Source of the DNA: Bacteroidia bacterium
GTDB taxonomy: Bacteria; Bacteroidota; Bacteroidia; JADZBD01
Direction of reading: 5' to 3'
DNA length: 64,000 nucleotides
Assembly (NCBI GenBank): GCA_020852255.1
Contig: JADZBD010000002.1
Coordinates: forward strand, 147,307-211,306
In this document: positions 62,390 to 64,000 of the stretch, piece by piece
How positions within the stretch are numbered: position 1 is the stretch's first letter
Layout of the letters: each line of letters opens with the position of its first letter
Translations under genes and position numbers: made by a program
The notes under the pieces: generated by a model
What the model saw: the letters and a program-made list of their open reading frames with translations, nothing else
Databases searched by the model: none
What the model was told of the DNA's origin: nothing

Positions 62390-63116
62390 GATTGGCGATG
62401 TGAACCAATGCATGGAAATCCAGAATACGGATCTTTTTTCCCACAATCTCAATGACCCCATTCTTCTGAAATTCCGATAATACCCGGATGGTGGTTTCTG
62501 TAGTTGTTCCCGCGATGGAACCAATGCTTTCCCTGGTGAGCACACAATTGAAAGTCGAATTGTCCGGCTCCAGTCCGATAAAATCTTTCAGCACCAGTAA
62601 AGTTTCCGCAATTCGCTCTTTCACATGTTTCTGGATCAGGTTCAGCGCTTTTTGCTCGGCTGCTTTTAAATCATTCGACAAGAGCCGTATTATCTGCTCG
62701 GCCAGCACCGGATTGCTTATTATCTTTAATTGAAAGGCGGACTTTGAAAAAAAACAGATCTGAGAATCCTCCAGTGCCGTGGCTGAAGCATGATAATGAT
62801 CGTTGCTGAGAATGGCCCTGTAACCGATCACATTACCCTTCCGTGCCAGGCGAAGGATCTGCTCTTTCCCATCCTGTCCAAGTTTATGAATCTTTACTTT
62901 ACCGGAATAAATGCAATAGAGACCCTGAGGATGATTCCCCTCATAAAAAATCATTTGGCCCTTCTTGTAATTGATCACAGTTTTCCCTTCCGACAAGGCC
63001 CCGAGTTCCGGCTTGGAAAGGGCGCAGAAAATGGACTGATGCGCTGATTCACAGCGGTCACAGGGTGGTATGTCCTTCAGAAAAACACTAGGCACGTCCA
63101 GGGCATTTGGTGGCAC
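62379..63116 (-). CDS. Crp/Fnr-family regulator with FNR-type cysteines
   Basis: A 245-residue regulator starting at GTG 63116 (no in-frame ATG fits). N-terminal C19, C22 and C31, with C121 in ALEDSQICFFSKSAF at the place of C122 of E. coli FNR, suggest an oxygen-sensing 4Fe-4S cluster, though the spacing C-x2-C-x8-C is three longer than in FNR. The effector domain (GLYCIYSGKVKIHK) and the winged HTH (LTRESIGSIAGTTTETTIRVLSEF) are clear; the TT-E-x2-R recognition helix fits TGA-type half sites. Likely controller of the boxes found in this window. Confidence 0.85.
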   Translation of the reverse strand: MPPNALDVPSVFLKDIPPCDRCESAHQSIFCALSKPELGALSEGKTVINYKKGQMIFYEGNHPQGLYCIYSGKVKIHKLGQDGKEQILRLARKGNVIGYRAILSNDHYHASATALEDSQICFFSKSAFQLKIISNPVLAEQIIRLLSNDLKAAEQKALNLIQKHVKERIAETLLVLKDFIGLEPDNSTFNCVLTRESIGSIAGTTTETTIRVLSEFQKNGVIEIVGKKIRILDFHALVHIANLTD

Positions 63117-63145
63117 TAAGTTCCGTTATAATAACCCCTAAAAAT

Positions 63146-63159
63146 ATGACTTTTCTCAG
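63146..63159 (-). promoter_or_regulatory. FNR-type box upstream of the Crp/Fnr gene
   Basis: ATGACTTTTCTCAG carries TGA-N6-TCA and the same flanks as the narK box. It lies 30-43 bp before the GTG start, so autoregulation is possible. No clean -7 element was found here. Confidence 0.4.
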
Positions 63160-63167
63160 GCTATGGC

Positions 63168-64000
63168 CTAGCCCGGATTCAGGGGGGCGAACTCTGAGGT
63201 GAAATGCCTCAGAAACTTCGGCTCGCGGATTATCTTGTAACCTGCTGTTTTTCCCTTACTTCTGAGCAGATTTCCGAAAACCTCGATAACGTATTCGATA
63301 TGGCTTTGAGTATAAACCCGGCGGGGTATGGCCAGCCGGACCAGGTCCATCGGCGCAGGGATGAGCTGACCCTTCGGATCATACTTCCCAAACATCACTG
63401 AACCAATTTCTACCGATCGTATACCGCCTTCCAGATAGAGTTCGCATACGAGTGATTGTCCCGGGTACTCATGCACAGGAATGTGGGAGTAAAAAGCCCT
63501 GGCATCCACGTAAACGGCATGGCCCCCGGACGGCCTCATTACAGGAACGCCCATCTGATGCAGTTTCTCACCGAGGTAAGCTGTGCTCACGATCCGGTAT
63601 TGAAGGTAATGCGGATCGAACACTTCTTTCAGACCGATCGCGATGGCTTCCATATCTCTGCCGGACAAACCACCATAGGTGGTAAATCCCTCGGTTATGA
63701 TCAGCAGGTTTTTACATTTTTCTGCCAGGGTTTCGCTTCGCAGGGTGAGAAATCCGCCCATGTTCACCAACGCATCCTTCTTCAGACTCATCACGGCAGC
63801 ATCGGCCAGAGAGAACATTTCCTGCGCAATGGCTTCATAGGATGAATTAGCGTATGCCTTTTCTCTCTCCTTTATGAAGTAGGCATTTTCCGCTACGCGG
63901 CAACAATCCAAAATAAAAAGCACGCCAAACTTTTTACAAATCGCTGCTACTTGCTTGGCATTTTCCATGCTCACGGGCTGCCCACCGCCACTGTTGTTTG
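63168..64000 (-). CDS. tnaA: Tryptophanase (beta-eliminating lyase), C-terminal part
   Basis: An open frame to the right edge, 277 codons from its stop, representing the C-terminal part of a PLP enzyme (about 460 residues when complete). PLP Lys is in MSLKKDALVNMGG. Two diagnostic residues separate tryptophanase from tyrosine phenol-lyase: GIRSVEIGS has Ile where phenol-lyase has Arg381, and LRHFTS has His where phenol-lyase has Phe448. Both match E. coli tryptophanase (Trp to indole, pyruvate and ammonia). Confidence 0.85.
   Translation of the reverse strand, partial: NNSGGGQPVSMENAKQVAAICKKFGVLFILDCCRVAENAYFIKEREKAYANSSYEAIAQEMFSLADAAVMSLKKDALVNMGGFLTLRSETLAEKCKNLLIITEGFTTYGGLSGRDMEAIAIGLKEVFDPHYLQYRIVSTAYLGEKLHQMGVPVMRPSGGHAVYVDARAFYSHIPVHEYPGQSLVCELYLEGGIRSVEIGSVMFGKYDPKGQLIPAPMDLVRLAIPRRVYTQSHIEYVIEVFGNLLRSKGKTAGYKIIREPKFLRHFTSEFAPLNPG

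Noticed and set aside
63168..64000. Tyrosine phenol-lyase feeding phenol into the aromatic pathway
   Set aside because: The two diagnostic positions read Ile and His as in tryptophanase, where phenol-lyase has Arg and Phe; so indole, not phenol, is the likely product.
1..64000. CRISPR arrays or rRNA genes
   Set aside because: No regularly spaced repeat array and no rRNA-like sequence was found on either strand.

Overview
The window looks like a chromosomal segment of a Bacteroidota bacterium that respires nitrate and breaks down aromatics without oxygen. Lineage markers are type IX secretion and gliding genes (porU, porP/sprF, gldJ) next to murF, TonB/ExbBD genes, and promoters with a Bacteroidota-type -7 element (TA-N2-TTTG). 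I cannot place it below phylum level.

Layout. 1-13.8 kb is housekeeping: porU (cut by the left edge), porP/sprF, gldJ, murF, a small membrane protein, an acyl-CoA dehydrogenase, anmK, a Lys-rich histone-like protein, tonB, exbB, exbD, a second tonB and folC. 13.9-24.5 kb holds two tRNA-Val genes, each preceded by a broken tRNA-Val 5' fragment carrying a small hairpin insert, then a 10.3-kb island bounded by 50-bp direct repeats. The island carries split hipBST-like genes, a duplicated fragment of a nuclease gene, a truncated rhuM, a truncated TPR sensor and a type I restriction-modification system. 24.6-40.5 kb carries a thioredoxin-like protein, a beta-propeller protein, moaA, a hemerythrin, a porin, narK, a diheme cytochrome, narGHJI and ctaA.

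40.5-62.4 kb is the most unusual part. A minus-strand cluster of twelve closely packed genes runs from 55.9 to 40.6 kb: bcrCBAD (class I benzoyl-CoA reductase), an acyl-CoA ligase, a second BcrB-like protein, a ketopantoate-reductase::activase fusion, a cytochrome-like beta-propeller lipoprotein, a thiolase, had, oah and dch. Divergently, a plus-strand operon encodes MocA-like and XdhC-like molybdenum-cofactor maturation proteins, an SDR, a fused HcrC-HcrA, HcrB and a hemerythrin, that is, 4-hydroxybenzoyl-CoA reductase. An FNR-like regulator and a partial tryptophanase finish the window.

How it fits together: 4-hydroxybenzoyl-CoA would be dehydroxylated to benzoyl-CoA by Hcr, dearomatised by BcrCBAD with ATP, hydrated by Dch, oxidised by Had, ring-opened by Oah, and fed into beta-oxidation (thiolase), with nitrate as electron acceptor. 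Eight sites of the form TGA-N6-TCA lie upstream of hemerythrin-moaA, narK, the nar operon, bcrD, the divergent bcr/hcr operons and the FNR-like gene. At six start regions a -7-like element lies 34.5-36.5 bp from a box centre, which suggests one FNR-type regulon joining nitrate respiration to aromatic degradation. The most novel candidate system is the BcrB-like protein plus the ketopantoate-reductase::activase fusion, a possible second ATP-driven low-potential reductase.
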